From CADEED01 sp039931065 (GTDB taxonomy: Bacteria > Pseudomonadota > Gammaproteobacteria > Steroidobacterales > Steroidobacteraceae), in assembly GCA_039931065.1 (NCBI GenBank), contig JBDTSP010000014.1, positions 61,483-125,482 on the forward strand: a DNA stretch of 64,000 nucleotides, read 5' to 3'. The notes below the pieces were generated by a model. That model was not told the origin of the DNA, did no database searches, and saw only the letters and a program-made list of their open reading frames with translations. Both the position numbers and the translations under genes were made by a program. Of the stretch, positions 54,839-63,937 are shown piece after piece. Within the stretch, counting starts at the first letter, position 1, and each line of letters opens with the position of its first letter.

Positions 54839-56026
54839 TCAATTGTCCGCGAGGAATCTGCCGATTGCCGCAGCGAACGGCTCGATGTCCACCAGGAAGG
54901 CGTCGTGCCCCTCGAGCGAGGCGAGCGGCACGAAGTCGGTGGCGGTGCCCGCGGCCTCGAATGCTTCGGCGATGGCGCCCTGTTCCTTGATGGTGAACAG
55001 GATGTCGGACTCGACACCGATCACGAGCGCCCGCTCCGCGGCGGCGTGTTTGAGCGCGCCCGCGGGTGTGCCGCCGTGCGCGGAGAGATCGAAGCGATCC
55101 ATCGCCCGCGACAGATACAGGTAACAATTCGGGTCGAACACCGAGACGAATTTGTCGGCCTGTGCGTTGAGGTAGTCCTGCACGGCGAATTCGGCTGGAA
55201 AGTGCGCGCGTCCCGGCGGCATCGTGTCGAGCTTGCGCTCGACCGCGGGCCGGCGGCCGAAGCGATGTTTCCATTCCGCGGCGGAGCGATACGTGATGGT
55301 ACCGAGCTTGCGTGCGAGGCGCATGCCGGTCGTGGGGCGAATGCCGCCCGCGTACTGCCCGTCCTGCCAATCCGCGTCGGTAAGGATGGCGTCGCGTTGC
55401 AGTGAACGCAGCGCGATCGCGAACGGTGAAGCGGCCGGACTGCCGGAGATGCTCACCACACGCCGTGCAAACGCGGGGAACTGCGCGGCGAACGCCAGCA
55501 CGACCATGCCTCCGAGCGAAGCCCCTACGACGGCCGAGAGTTTTTCGATCTTGAGCGCACGCGCGACCTCGTAACCGCCGCGCGCGATGTCTTCGACTGA
55601 CAGATCGGGGAAATCGAGGCGGTACGCGCGGCCCGTGGCGGGGTCGATCGACGCCGGGCCGCTCGAACCGAAGCAGCTGCCGAGCGAATTGACGCATACG
55701 ACGAAGTAGCGGCCGGTGTCGATCGCCTTGCCGGGGCCAACCATTTTTTCCCACCAGCCCGGTGCGGGATCGGAAGGCGAGGAGGCAGCGTGGGCCGAGG
55801 GGGAAAGCCCCGTGAAAAGCAGCACCGCGTTGTCGCGGGCGTCGTTCAGTTCGCCCCAGGTTTCATAGGCGACGCGGCCGTCGCGCAGATGGCCGCCGCG
55901 CCAGAACGGAAACGGATCCGGCAGCCGCAACAATTGAGTGGAAGGGCCCAGGCTCATCTCAAGCTGGTCCGATGCTGCCGCCGCGCGCGAAACATGCTGG
56001 ATTGTTCGGCGCGGCAGCGCGTTCAC
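54839..56026 (-). CDS. MetX-family O-acyltransferase, probably serine O-succinyltransferase
   Basis: A 395-residue alpha/beta-hydrolase acyltransferase of the MetX family. The nucleophile is Ser170 in VVGASLGGM; the partner Asp and His lie in VESDILF and EGHDAFL; NSLGSCFGSSGPAS is the substrate-loop region. MetX proteins acylate homoserine for methionine synthesis, but some characterised members in Xanthomonadales acylate serine with succinyl-CoA to feed cysteine synthase. Here the GTG start overlaps the cysK stop (GTGA), and no methionine gene is near, so the serine role is the better inference. Homoserine O-acetyl- or succinyltransferase remains possible. Confidence 0.8.
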   Translation of the reverse strand: MNALPRRTIQHVSRAAAASDQLEMSLGPSTQLLRLPDPFPFWRGGHLRDGRVAYETWGELNDARDNAVLLFTGLSPSAHAASSPSDPAPGWWEKMVGPGKAIDTGRYFVVCVNSLGSCFGSSGPASIDPATGRAYRLDFPDLSVEDIARGGYEVARALKIEKLSAVVGASLGGMVVLAFAAQFPAFARRVVSISGSPAASPFAIALRSLQRDAILTDADWQDGQYAGGIRPTTGMRLARKLGTITYRSAAEWKHRFGRRPAVERKLDTMPPGRAHFPAEFAVQDYLNAQADKFVSVFDPNCYLYLSRAMDRFDLSAHGGTPAGALKHAAAERALVIGVESDILFTIKEQGAIAEAFEAAGTATDFVPLASLEGHDAFLVDIEPFAAAIGRFLADN

Positions 56027-56967
56027 GACGGTTCAGGGTCGCCGCCGTCGGAGATGCCTTCGAACAACGCGGTAGATAGATAACGCTCGCCGGTGTCGGG
56101 CAACATCGCGAGCGTGACCGAGCCCGGACCCGCTTCGCGCGCGACCTTCAAAGCCGCGGCAAACGTGGCGCCGCTCGAGATGCCGACGAAAATGCCTTCG
56201 CTGCGCGCCAACGCGCGTGACGACTCGATCGATTCGGCATCCGTGACGGGCACGATGCGATCGGCAACGTTCCTGTTGAGCACCGCCGGCACGAAGTCTG
56301 GCGTCCAGCCCTGGATCTTGTGCGGCGCGAACGGCTTGCCGCCTAACAACTGGGCGGCCTCGGGTTCGGTCGCGATGATCTTGACGTCCGGGCGCGCGAG
56401 CTTGAGCACTTCGCCGACGCCGGTGAGCGTGCCGCCGGTGCCCCAACCCGTGACGAAGTTGTCGAGACGCTTGCCGACGAAGTCCTGGATGATCTCCGGG
56501 CCCGTGGTGTTGCGGTGATAGGCGGGATTCGCCGGGTTCTCGAACTGCCGTGCGAGGAACCAGCCATGTTTCTCGGAGAGTTCCTTCGCCTTGGCGACCA
56601 TTGCCGTGCCGCGTCCGGCGGCGGGCGTGAGGATCACCTGCGCGCCGAGCATGCGCATGATCTTGCGGCGCTCGATCGAGAAGGTTTCGACCATCACGGC
56701 GACGAAGGGATAACCCTTCGCGGCGCACACCATCGCCAACGCGATGCCGGTGTTGCCGGAGGTGGCTTCGACCACCGTCTGGCCGGGCTTCAGCGTGCCC
56801 GAGCGCTCCGCGTCTTCGATGATCGCGATCGCGAGGCGATCCTTGACCGACGAGAGAGGATTGAAGAACTCGCACTTCACGTACATCGTCGTGCCCGCGG
56901 GGGCGAGACGATTGATCCTGACGATGGGAGTGCGGCCGATTGTGCCGAGAATGTTGTCGTAGAGCAT
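56023..56967 (-). CDS. cysK: Cysteine synthase (O-acylserine sulfhydrylase)
   Basis: A 314-residue PLP enzyme that joins sulfide to an activated serine to give cysteine. The PLP lysine is Lys42 in PLSSVKDR, the substrate loop is TSGNTG near residue 69, and the phosphate-binding glycine loop reads GWGTGGTLTG. Length matches CysK/CysM. It is first in a two-gene operon with the MetX-family gene, which should provide O-succinyl- or O-acetylserine. A LysR-type T-N11-A dyad lies 60-74 bases upstream of its start, consistent with CysB-like control. Confidence 0.94.
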   Translation of the reverse strand: MLYDNILGTIGRTPIVRINRLAPAGTTMYVKCEFFNPLSSVKDRLAIAIIEDAERSGTLKPGQTVVEATSGNTGIALAMVCAAKGYPFVAVMVETFSIERRKIMRMLGAQVILTPAAGRGTAMVAKAKELSEKHGWFLARQFENPANPAYHRNTTGPEIIQDFVGKRLDNFVTGWGTGGTLTGVGEVLKLARPDVKIIATEPEAAQLLGGKPFAPHKIQGWTPDFVPAVLNRNVADRIVPVTDAESIESSRALARSEGIFVGISSGATFAAALKVAREAGPGSVTLAMLPDTGERYLSTALFEGISDGGDPEPS

Positions 56968-57026
56968 GGTGCGGCGACTCTAGGCTTGGGTCTTCGAGGA
57001 CACGAGACTGGGCTTGGCATACCCAT

Positions 57027-57041
57027 ATAACGGTTGGTTAT
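57027..57041. promoter_or_regulatory. LysR-type T-N11-A dyad between cysK and rluB
   Basis: ATAAC-GGTTG-GTTAT is a perfect 5-base inverted repeat around a 5-base spacer and matches the T-N11-A pattern of LysR regulators. It lies 60 bases upstream of cysK on the minus strand and 15 bases upstream of rluB on the plus strand. CysB is the obvious candidate regulator, by gene context only. Confidence 0.5.
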
Positions 57042-57055
57042 GCTGCCTCACGAAT

Positions 57056-57802
57056 ATGAGCGAACGATTGCAAAAGTTACTGGCGGGGGCGGGGCATGGC
57101 TCCCGCCGCGGCATCGAAGAATGGATCCGCGCCGGGCGCGTCACGGTAAACGACAAGGTTGCCGTGCTCGGTGATCGGGCGACCAGCGGCGACCGCATTT
57201 GTCTCGACGGCCAGCCGCTTGATCTTGGCGGCAGCGCCGAGACGGTTGAAGTACTGCTGTATCACAAGCCGGTTGGCGAGGTGACCACGCGCAGTGACCC
57301 CGAGGACCGTCCCACCGTTTTCGAACGCTTGCCGCAGCCGCGCAGCGGTCGCTGGATCGTAGTGGGCCGGCTCGACGTGAATACCTCCGGCCTGCTCCTG
57401 TTCACCAACGATGGCGAGCTGGCGCACAGGCTCATGCACCCTTCGAGCGAAGTACGGCGCGAATATCTGGTGCGGCTGCGCGGCGCTCCCGGCCTCGATG
57501 TTCTGGAGCGGTTGCGCCGCGGCGTCGAACTCGAAGACGGCCGCGCAAACTTCGACTCCATCGAACCGGAATCCACTGAAGGCAGCCACTCCTGGTACCG
57601 GGTTGGGCTTCATGAGGGGCGCAATCGCGAGGTGCGGCGCCTGTTTGAACATGAGGGCTTCATCGTGAGTCGATTGACCCGCCTGCGGTACGGTTCGATC
57701 GAATTGCCCCGCGATTTACGCGGTGGCGCGTTCATTCATCTGGACGAGGCCAGTATCGACGGCCTGAGCCGCCTGGCGTCGCCTCCTGTCCCACGCGGCT
57801 GA
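57056..57802 (+). CDS. rluB: Pseudouridine synthase, RluB/RsuA family
   Basis: A 248-residue enzyme converting uridine to pseudouridine in rRNA. An S4 RNA-binding domain (residues ~3-50, SRRGIEEWIRAGRVTVN) precedes the catalytic domain with Asp107 in GRLDVNTSG. HEGRNREVRRLFEH is the other family block. RluB (23S, position 2605) is the best match; RluE/RluF/RsuA relatives are alternatives. The ATG at 57056 starts at the expected MSERLQKLL; a longer frame from 57014 crosses the regulatory dyad. Confidence 0.88.
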   Translation: MSERLQKLLAGAGHGSRRGIEEWIRAGRVTVNDKVAVLGDRATSGDRICLDGQPLDLGGSAETVEVLLYHKPVGEVTTRSDPEDRPTVFERLPQPRSGRWIVVGRLDVNTSGLLLFTNDGELAHRLMHPSSEVRREYLVRLRGAPGLDVLERLRRGVELEDGRANFDSIEPESTEGSHSWYRVGLHEGRNREVRRLFEHEGFIVSRLTRLRYGSIELPRDLRGGAFIHLDEASIDGLSRLASPPVPRG

Positions 57803-57831
57803 CGAGTCTGCCGGTGATAGGCTTTCGCGCC

Positions 57832-58353
57832 ATGAAAAACGCCGCCGTATTGTGGGTCCTCGCGTTCGGGTGCATTGCCGCTGCCCATGCCGAGGTGCGC
57901 GAGACGCAAGACGACTCCTTTGTCATCGAATCTAGCGCCGTAACCACCGCGTCGCCGGCCAAAACCTATGCCGCGCTCGGCAAAGTGGCCAGCTGGTGGA
58001 ACCCGCAACACACCTGGTCCGGGGCCGCAAAGAACCTGAGCCTCGTGCTGCGGGCCGGCGGCTGCTTCTGCGAAAAACTGGCCGGCGGCGGATCGGTTGA
58101 GCACGGACACGTCGTATTCGCGGATCCCGGAAAGATGTTGCGGATCAATGGCGCGCTCGGGCCATTCCAGGAGATGGCGGTCACGGGCATCCTGACGTTC
58201 ACACTCACGCCCGAGACTTCCGGCACGCGCATCACCCTGAAATACAGCGTCTCGGGAGCCATCGCGATCGATACGAAAAAGCTGGCGCCAGGCGTCGACC
58301 AGGTGATGGGCGGCCAGCTCACCCGTCTCAAGGAGTACGCCGACAGGTCATAA
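57832..58353 (+). CDS. SRPBCC/START-like protein with signal peptide
   Basis: A 173-residue protein with a signal peptide (VLWVLAFGCIAAAHA) and a SRPBCC (Bet v1/START-like) fold, seen in the SPAKTYAALGKVASWWNP start and the LTFTLTPETSGTRITLKYSVSG strands. Such proteins bind hydrophobic ligands in a deep cavity; the ligand here is unknown. Two cysteines lie close together (GGCFCEK). It lies 29 bases after rluB and may be co-transcribed with it. Confidence 0.75.
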   Translation: MKNAAVLWVLAFGCIAAAHAEVRETQDDSFVIESSAVTTASPAKTYAALGKVASWWNPQHTWSGAAKNLSLVLRAGGCFCEKLAGGGSVEHGHVVFADPGKMLRINGALGPFQEMAVTGILTFTLTPETSGTRITLKYSVSGAIAIDTKKLAPGVDQVMGGQLTRLKEYADRS

Positions 58354-58632
58354 AGGCAGCGAGGGCGGTGGCTACAAACCGAACCAGGAGATCAATGAGC
58401 GCTGGCGGAAGGGCTTCTTAAGCCTCAAGTTGAGCATGCAGCGAGTGCCCATCGGGCAAAAACCGGAAGCCGAAAACACCGACTGGAGCTGCTGACGGAG
58501 AAATCGGGTGTTCGGGTGCCCGGCTGGGCAGTTTCGGGGCGAGAAGCCTCTATATATATGAGTGCCCCTTCCGGGCGAGAAGGACGGGCGCGGCGCTGGC
58601 CGCAGGCCATAGCAAAATACGAGCCAATGCCG
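58354..58632 (+). other. Intergenic region upstream of the tRNA-tuf operon
   Basis: No gene is supported here. It contains an AT-rich TATATATATG run near 58550 in otherwise GC-rich sequence. Frames on both strands have no domain match and the minus-strand frame runs into the tRNA-Tyr gene. Confidence 0.5.
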
Positions 58633-58661
58633 TTGACACTCCCAAGGGTCGAAACGAGAAT
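58633..58661 (+). promoter_or_regulatory. Sigma-70 promoter of the tRNA-tuf operon
   Basis: A perfect -35 box TTGACA at 58633-58638 is followed after 17 bases by GAGAAT at 58656-58661. The tRNA-Tyr gene begins 19 bases further on, which suits a strong stable-RNA promoter. Confidence 0.65.
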
Positions 58662-58680
58662 ACGCGGCTCGATTTTCCTG

Positions 58681-58766
<86 letters not shown>

Positions 58767-58845
58767 TTTGCGGGGAAAACGAAGGTAGATAGACGGCGGA
58801 TGATTGCGGGAAAGAGGTTTGAGGCGTGGGCCTCGTCGGTCAGTG

Positions 58846-58919
<74 letters not shown>

Positions 58920-58925
58920 GTGAAT

Positions 58926-59001
58926 GCTCACGTAGCTCAGTTGGTAGAGCACGTCCTTGGTAAGGACGAGGTCAGCGGTTCAATCCCGCTCGTGAGCTCC
59001 A
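58926..59001 (+). tRNA. tRNA-Thr (GGT)
   Basis: A 76-base tRNA with encoded CCA. The acceptor GCTCACG pairs with CGTGAGC and the anticodon loop is TTGGTAA on a CGTCC/GGACG stem. It is six bases after tRNA-Gly and 64 bases before tuf, as in the classic thrT-tufB arrangement. Confidence 0.97.
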
Positions 59002-59065
59002 GTTCTGCTGGGTATCTCAGGTAGTTAGTAGTAGTTGTCAGGCATAAGGTTCAGAGGTTATCTCC

Positions 59066-60256
<1,191 letters not shown>

Positions 60257-60265
60257 CCATCGGCC

Positions 60266-60292
60266 GGGGACAGGGCTCATCGCCCTGTCCCC
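60266..60292 (+). terminator. Hairpin after tuf
   Basis: GGGGACAGGGC and GCCCTGTCCCC form a perfect 11-base stem around TCATC, ten bases after the tuf stop. No T-run follows, so it may act as a 3' end stabiliser or a partial terminator before tRNA-Trp. Confidence 0.6.
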
Positions 60293-60336
60293 TCGAAGAC
60301 GAGAAACGGCAGATCAACGTAAATAGTTAGCACCAC

Positions 60337-60412
60337 AGGCCAGTAGCTCAATTGGCAGAGCGGCGGTCTCCAAAACCGCAGGTTGGGGGTTCGATTCCCT
60401 CCTGGCCTGCCA
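60337..60412 (+). tRNA. tRNA-Trp (CCA)
   Basis: A 76-base tRNA with encoded CCA end. The acceptor AGGCCAG pairs with CTGGCCT and the anticodon loop CTCCAAA sits on a GCGGT/ACCGC stem. It lies ten bases before secE. Confidence 0.97.
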
Positions 60413-60422
60413 CCTGTTGAAC

Positions 60423-60812
60423 ATGAACGACGAAGCAAAACAACCATCAGCGGTGCCGGCAGCGGCCGACACCGCTAAATTGATCGCCGCCATCTGCTTA
60501 GGCCTGGGCGGCATCGTGGCTTTTTACATCTTCAAGAGCCGTCCGGAAGCCTGGATCAGCTGGGTCGCCTTGTTAGGCGGCTTGCTGCTTGGAGTGGTGG
60601 TGTTTGCGTTGTCGCAATATGGCCGCAACTTCTGGCAGTTCTTCCTCGAGTCACGCGTCGAATTGCGCAAGGTGTTCTGGCCTTCGCGTCAGGAAACCAT
60701 GACCACCACCATGGTCGTCCTGGTGTTCGTGATCTTCGCGAGCGCGTTCTTCTGGTTGCTCGATCTCGGATTGGCGTACTTGACCAAATTCTTCACCAGT
60801 CAGGGAAGTTGA
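60423..60812 (+). CDS. secE: Preprotein translocase subunit SecE
   Basis: The 129-residue SecE of the SecYEG channel. Three membrane segments are visible (around residues 20-38, 45-65 and 95-118), with the conserved cytoplasmic ESRVELRKVFWPSRQET before the last helix. The three-helix form is the gammaproteobacterial type. The ATG at 60423 is preferred to an upstream TTG at 60417. It is followed after eight bases by nusG. Confidence 0.95.
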   Translation: MNDEAKQPSAVPAAADTAKLIAAICLGLGGIVAFYIFKSRPEAWISWVALLGGLLLGVVVFALSQYGRNFWQFFLESRVELRKVFWPSRQETMTTTMVVLVFVIFASAFFWLLDLGLAYLTKFFTSQGS

Positions 60813-60820
60813 GGACAGAC

Positions 60821-61354
60821 ATGGCATTACGCTGGTACGTGGTTCACGCCTATTCGAACTTCGAGCATCGCGTCTCGGAGGCGCTCAAGGAGCGCATCAA
60901 GCGCGACGGGCTCGAACACAAGTTCGGCGAGATCCTCGTTCCCACCGAAGAGGTGGTCGAGATGCGCGACGGCCAGCGTCGCAAGAGCGAGCGCAAGTTT
61001 TATCCCGGCTATGTCCTGGTTCAGATGGACATGGACGAGCAGACCTGGCACCTGGTGCGTGACGTGCCCAAGGTGCTCGGCTTCATCGGCGGGTCGCCCG
61101 ACAAACCGGCGCCCATCACCGAGAAAGAAGCCAACCAGATCCTGCGTCGCGTCGAAGAGGGCGTGGACAAGCCGCGTCCGAAAGTGTTGTTCGAGCCGGG
61201 CGAGGTGGTGCGCGTCACCAACGGGCCGTTCAACGACTTCAACGGCGTGGTCGAGAGCGTGAATTACGAGAAGAGCCGGCTGCAGGTGGCCGTGCAGATT
61301 CTCGGCCGCTCGACCCCGGTCGAGCTCGAATTCAGTCAGGTCGAAAAAGCCTGA
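60821..61354 (+). CDS. nusG: Transcription termination/antitermination protein NusG
   Basis: The 177-residue NusG, which binds RNA polymerase and links it to Rho or the ribosome. The N-terminal NGN domain starts ALRWYVVHAYSNFE, with RKFYPGYVLVQM in the middle, and the C-terminal KOW domain has FEPGEVVRVTNGPFNDFNGVVE. The ATG at 60821 has GAGGA upstream. Co-transcribed with secE. Confidence 0.97.
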   Translation: MALRWYVVHAYSNFEHRVSEALKERIKRDGLEHKFGEILVPTEEVVEMRDGQRRKSERKFYPGYVLVQMDMDEQTWHLVRDVPKVLGFIGGSPDKPAPITEKEANQILRRVEEGVDKPRPKVLFEPGEVVRVTNGPFNDFNGVVESVNYEKSRLQVAVQILGRSTPVELEFSQVEKA

Positions 61355-61374
61355 GAAGGCTGAAAAGTTTTTTA

Positions 61375-61397
61375 CGCCCGGGCAGGAAGCCCGGGTG
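61375..61397 (+). other. GC-rich hairpin between nusG and rplK
   Basis: CGCCCGGGC and GCCCGGGTG can form a 9-base stem around AGGAA in the 110-base nusG-rplK gap. Six T precede the stem and none follow it, so it is not a plus-strand terminator. It may be a processing site or part of the rplK leader. Confidence 0.45.
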
Positions 61398-61464
61398 CAA
61401 CGGTAGGGACACGCATGGGGAGTTCGGGAAGTACCCGGACGCTGGCACCCAGGAGTAGATAGAC

Positions 61465-61893
61465 ATGGCAAAGAAGGTAAACGGCTACGTAAAGCTGCAG
61501 GTACCTGCAGGCGCTGCGAACCCGGCGCCCCCGATCGGCCCCGCGTTAGGGCAGCAGGGCGTGAACATCATGGAATTCTGCAAGCAGTTCAACGCTGCCA
61601 CGCAGAAGATCGAAAAGAACCTGCCGATCCCGGTGATCATCACCGTGTATTCGGATCGCAGCTTCACTTTCATCATGAAGACGCCGCCGGCGTCGGTGCT
61701 CATTCGCAAGGCGCTCGGAATCGAGAAAGGCAGCGGCACGCCCAACACCGCGAAGGTCGGCAAGATCACGCGCAAACAGCTCGAAGAGATCGCAAATACG
61801 AAGACGCCGGATCTCACGGCCGCCGATCTCGACGCCCGCGTACGCACGATCGCAGGCACCGCCCGTTCGATGGGCGTGGACGTGGTGGAGTAA
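61465..61893 (+). CDS. rplK: 50S ribosomal protein L11
   Basis: The 142-residue L11 that forms the GTPase-associated centre with 23S rRNA. The N-terminal GAANPAPPIGPALGQQGVN and the C-terminal RNA-binding half with GTARSMGVDV are intact. AGGAGTAGATAGAC precedes the ATG. The stop is three bases from rplA. Confidence 0.98.
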   Translation: MAKKVNGYVKLQVPAGAANPAPPIGPALGQQGVNIMEFCKQFNAATQKIEKNLPIPVIITVYSDRSFTFIMKTPPASVLIRKALGIEKGSGTPNTAKVGKITRKQLEEIANTKTPDLTAADLDARVRTIAGTARSMGVDVVE

Positions 61894-61896
61894 GTC

Positions 61897-62595
61897 ATGG
61901 CAATCGCAAAACGTGAAAAGGCCTGGGCGAACAAGATTCAGCCGGGCAAACAGTATTCGATCGACGACGCACTCAAGATGGTCAAGGAATTCGCGACCGC
62001 GAAGTTCAATGAGACCGTCGACGCCGCCGTCAATCTCGGCATCGACGCCGCCAAGTCCGACCAGCAGGTGCGCGGTTCGACCGTGATGCCACATGGCACG
62101 GGCAAGACGCTGCGCGTCGCGGTGTTCACCTCCGGCAAGAACGTCGAGCTGGCGAAGGCCGCCGGTGCCGACATCGTCGGCATGGAAGACCTGGCCGCGC
62201 AGGTGAAAGCCGGCGAGATCAATTTCGATCGCGTGATCGCGAGCCCCGATGCGATGCGCGTCGTGGGTCAGTTGGGTCAGATCCTGGGCCCCCGCGGACT
62301 CATGCCCAACCCGAAAGTCGGCACGGTAACGCCGGATGTCGCCACGGCCGTGAAGAACGCCAAGGCGGGCCAGGTGACTTACCGCGTGGACAAGGCCGGA
62401 ATCATTCACTGCATCATCGGCAAGTCGAAGTTCGAGGCAGAGCATCTGAAGAACAATCTGATCGCTCTGATCAACGACCTCAACAAGGCGAAGCCGGCGA
62501 CGTCCAAGGGCATCTACCTGAAGAAGATCACCGTTTCCTCGACCATGGGTCCGGGCGTCGTGGTCGATCAGGGATCCCTGGGTATAAAGATTTGA
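61897..62595 (+). CDS. rplA: 50S ribosomal protein L1
   Basis: The 232-residue L1 of the mobile L1 stalk. Family blocks TVMPHGTGK, LGPRGLMPNPKVGTVT and TVSSTMGPGV are present. In other bacteria L1 also represses its own rplKA mRNA; the site is not obvious here. Followed by the rplJ leader. Confidence 0.98.
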   Translation: MAIAKREKAWANKIQPGKQYSIDDALKMVKEFATAKFNETVDAAVNLGIDAAKSDQQVRGSTVMPHGTGKTLRVAVFTSGKNVELAKAAGADIVGMEDLAAQVKAGEINFDRVIASPDAMRVVGQLGQILGPRGLMPNPKVGTVTPDVATAVKNAKAGQVTYRVDKAGIIHCIIGKSKFEAEHLKNNLIALINDLNKAKPATSKGIYLKKITVSSTMGPGVVVDQGSLGIKI

Positions 62596-62639
62596 AGGTT
62601 TGATGCGGACCCGTGTTGCCTATCCAGGCGAGACGGGTT

Positions 62640-62710
62640 CCATCTAAGACCGCAGGCGGAGCCGAGGGCTAACTACCCGGAGTTCCTTAATTGCAAGCCT
62701 GCGCAGATGG
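62640..62710 (+). promoter_or_regulatory. L10-type autoregulatory leader of rplJL
   Basis: The 255-base rplA-rplJ gap contains a nested fold: CCATCT pairs with AGATGG (62640-62645 / 62705-62710) and GCAGGC with GCCTGC (62652-62657 / 62697-62702), enclosing an internal-loop region with GGAGTTCCTTAAT. This layout resembles the leader bound by the L10-(L7/L12) complex to repress rplJL translation. The pairings are visible; the function is inferred from position. Confidence 0.6.
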
Positions 62711-62850
62711 TGTGCCGCTCAGCCAGTGTTTTTCAGGCCCTTCGATCGAAGGGACTGCAGCTGCACTGGATGAAGGTCGCTATCGATTGGACCGGTTATC
62801 CGCCCGCGGGGTGATCGGAATTTGGTGACTTTTGTCCAGGAGGGTTGGGA

Positions 62851-63381
62851 ATGGCTCTTAACCTCGAAGACAAGAAAGTGCTGGTAGCCGAAGTAACCGA
62901 AGTCGCGAAAACCGCGCTTTCGGTGGTCGCTGCTGAATACCGTGGCCTCACGGTGACGCAGATGACCGACCTTCGCGCCAAGGCGCGCGCCTCGGGCGTG
63001 TTCATGCGTGTCATTAAAAACACGCTGGCTCGCAAGGCGTTCGCTGGCACGGCTTTCGAACCGGTCGGCCCAAAATTGAAGGGTCCGCTGATTCTGGCTT
63101 TCTCGAAGGACGATCCGGGCGCTGCGGCGCGTGTGGTCAAGGCCTTCTCGAAAGACAACGAAAAGCTGGTCGCGACGCTCGTATCCATCGGCGGAGAAGT
63201 TCTCTCCGCGAAGGATCTCGACAAGGTCGCGAGTCTGCCGACGCGCGCGCAAGCGCTGTCGCAACTTCTCGGCGTGCTCAAGGCACCCATCCAGAAGTTC
63301 GTCAGCACGCTCGCCGCGCCGAATCAGAAGCTGGTGCGAACCATCGCGGCCGTCCGTGATGCGAAGCAAGCCTCCGCCTGA
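62851..63381 (+). CDS. rplJ: 50S ribosomal protein L10
   Basis: The 176-residue L10 that anchors L7/L12 dimers on the ribosome stalk. The N-terminal AALNLEDKK-like start, the YRGLTVTQMTDLR and VIKNTLARKAF blocks and the helical C-terminus are present. A strong AGGAGGG lies six bases before the ATG at 62851; an upstream in-frame start at 62845 is less likely. Confidence 0.97.
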   Translation: MALNLEDKKVLVAEVTEVAKTALSVVAAEYRGLTVTQMTDLRAKARASGVFMRVIKNTLARKAFAGTAFEPVGPKLKGPLILAFSKDDPGAAARVVKAFSKDNEKLVATLVSIGGEVLSAKDLDKVASLPTRAQALSQLLGVLKAPIQKFVSTLAAPNQKLVRTIAAVRDAKQASA

Positions 63382-63423
63382 CTTGTCGAAATTTTGTAGC
63401 GATTTATTTTTGGAGTAATTGAA

Positions 63424-63804
63424 ATGGCTGTTTCAAAAGACGAAATCCTCGATGCGATTTCCAACATGAGCGTGATGCAGGTCGTCGAGCTGATCTCCGA
63501 CATGGAGAAGAAGTTCGGCGTGACTGCCGCCGCCCCGGTTGCTGCTGCTGCTGCGGGCCCCGCCGCCGCCGCTGCCCCGGTTGAGGCCCAGACCGAGTTC
63601 ACGGTCACCCTCAAGGAATATCCGGCCGACAAGAAAGTCGGAACCATCAAGGTCATCCGCGAGCTGACGGGCCTCGGCCTGAAGGAAGCGAAAGACCTCG
63701 TGGAAGGCGTGCCCAGTGTCGTCAAAGAAGGCGTCAACAAGGCCGACTCCGAGAGCATGAAGAAGAAGCTCGAAGACGCTGGCGCGAAGGTCGAAATCAA
63801 GTAA
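63424..63804 (+). CDS. rplL: 50S ribosomal protein L7/L12
   Basis: The 126-residue stalk protein. An N-terminal dimer helix (DEILDAISNMSVMQVVELI), an Ala/Pro-rich hinge and a C-terminal factor-binding domain with GLGLKEAKDLVEG are present in order. TTTTGGAG precedes the ATG. A strong hairpin follows before rpoB. Confidence 0.98.
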   Translation: MAVSKDEILDAISNMSVMQVVELISDMEKKFGVTAAAPVAAAAAGPAAAAAPVEAQTEFTVTLKEYPADKKVGTIKVIRELTGLGLKEAKDLVEGVPSVVKEGVNKADSESMKKKLEDAGAKVEIK

Positions 63805-63832
63805 TCGATTTCGCCTTGCGTAGATAGAAAAA

Positions 63833-63866
63833 GGCGGGGGCGCCCCCATGAAGGGCGACCCCCGCC
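63833..63866 (+). terminator. Attenuator-like hairpin between rplL and rpoB
   Basis: GGCGGGGG (63833-63840) pairs with CCCCCGCC (63859-63866), and inside it CGCCC pairs with GGGCG, giving a 13-base stem with one bulged A and a 7-base loop. No long T-run follows, so read-through into rpoB is expected. The position matches the partial attenuator/processing region known between rplL and rpoB in E. coli. Confidence 0.7.
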
Positions 63867-63937
63867 GATTTGATGAAGATTGATCGTCCGTATTTGATTT
63901 TCGGCCGCGCGCGCGTCGCGGCACAGGAGCACGACCG

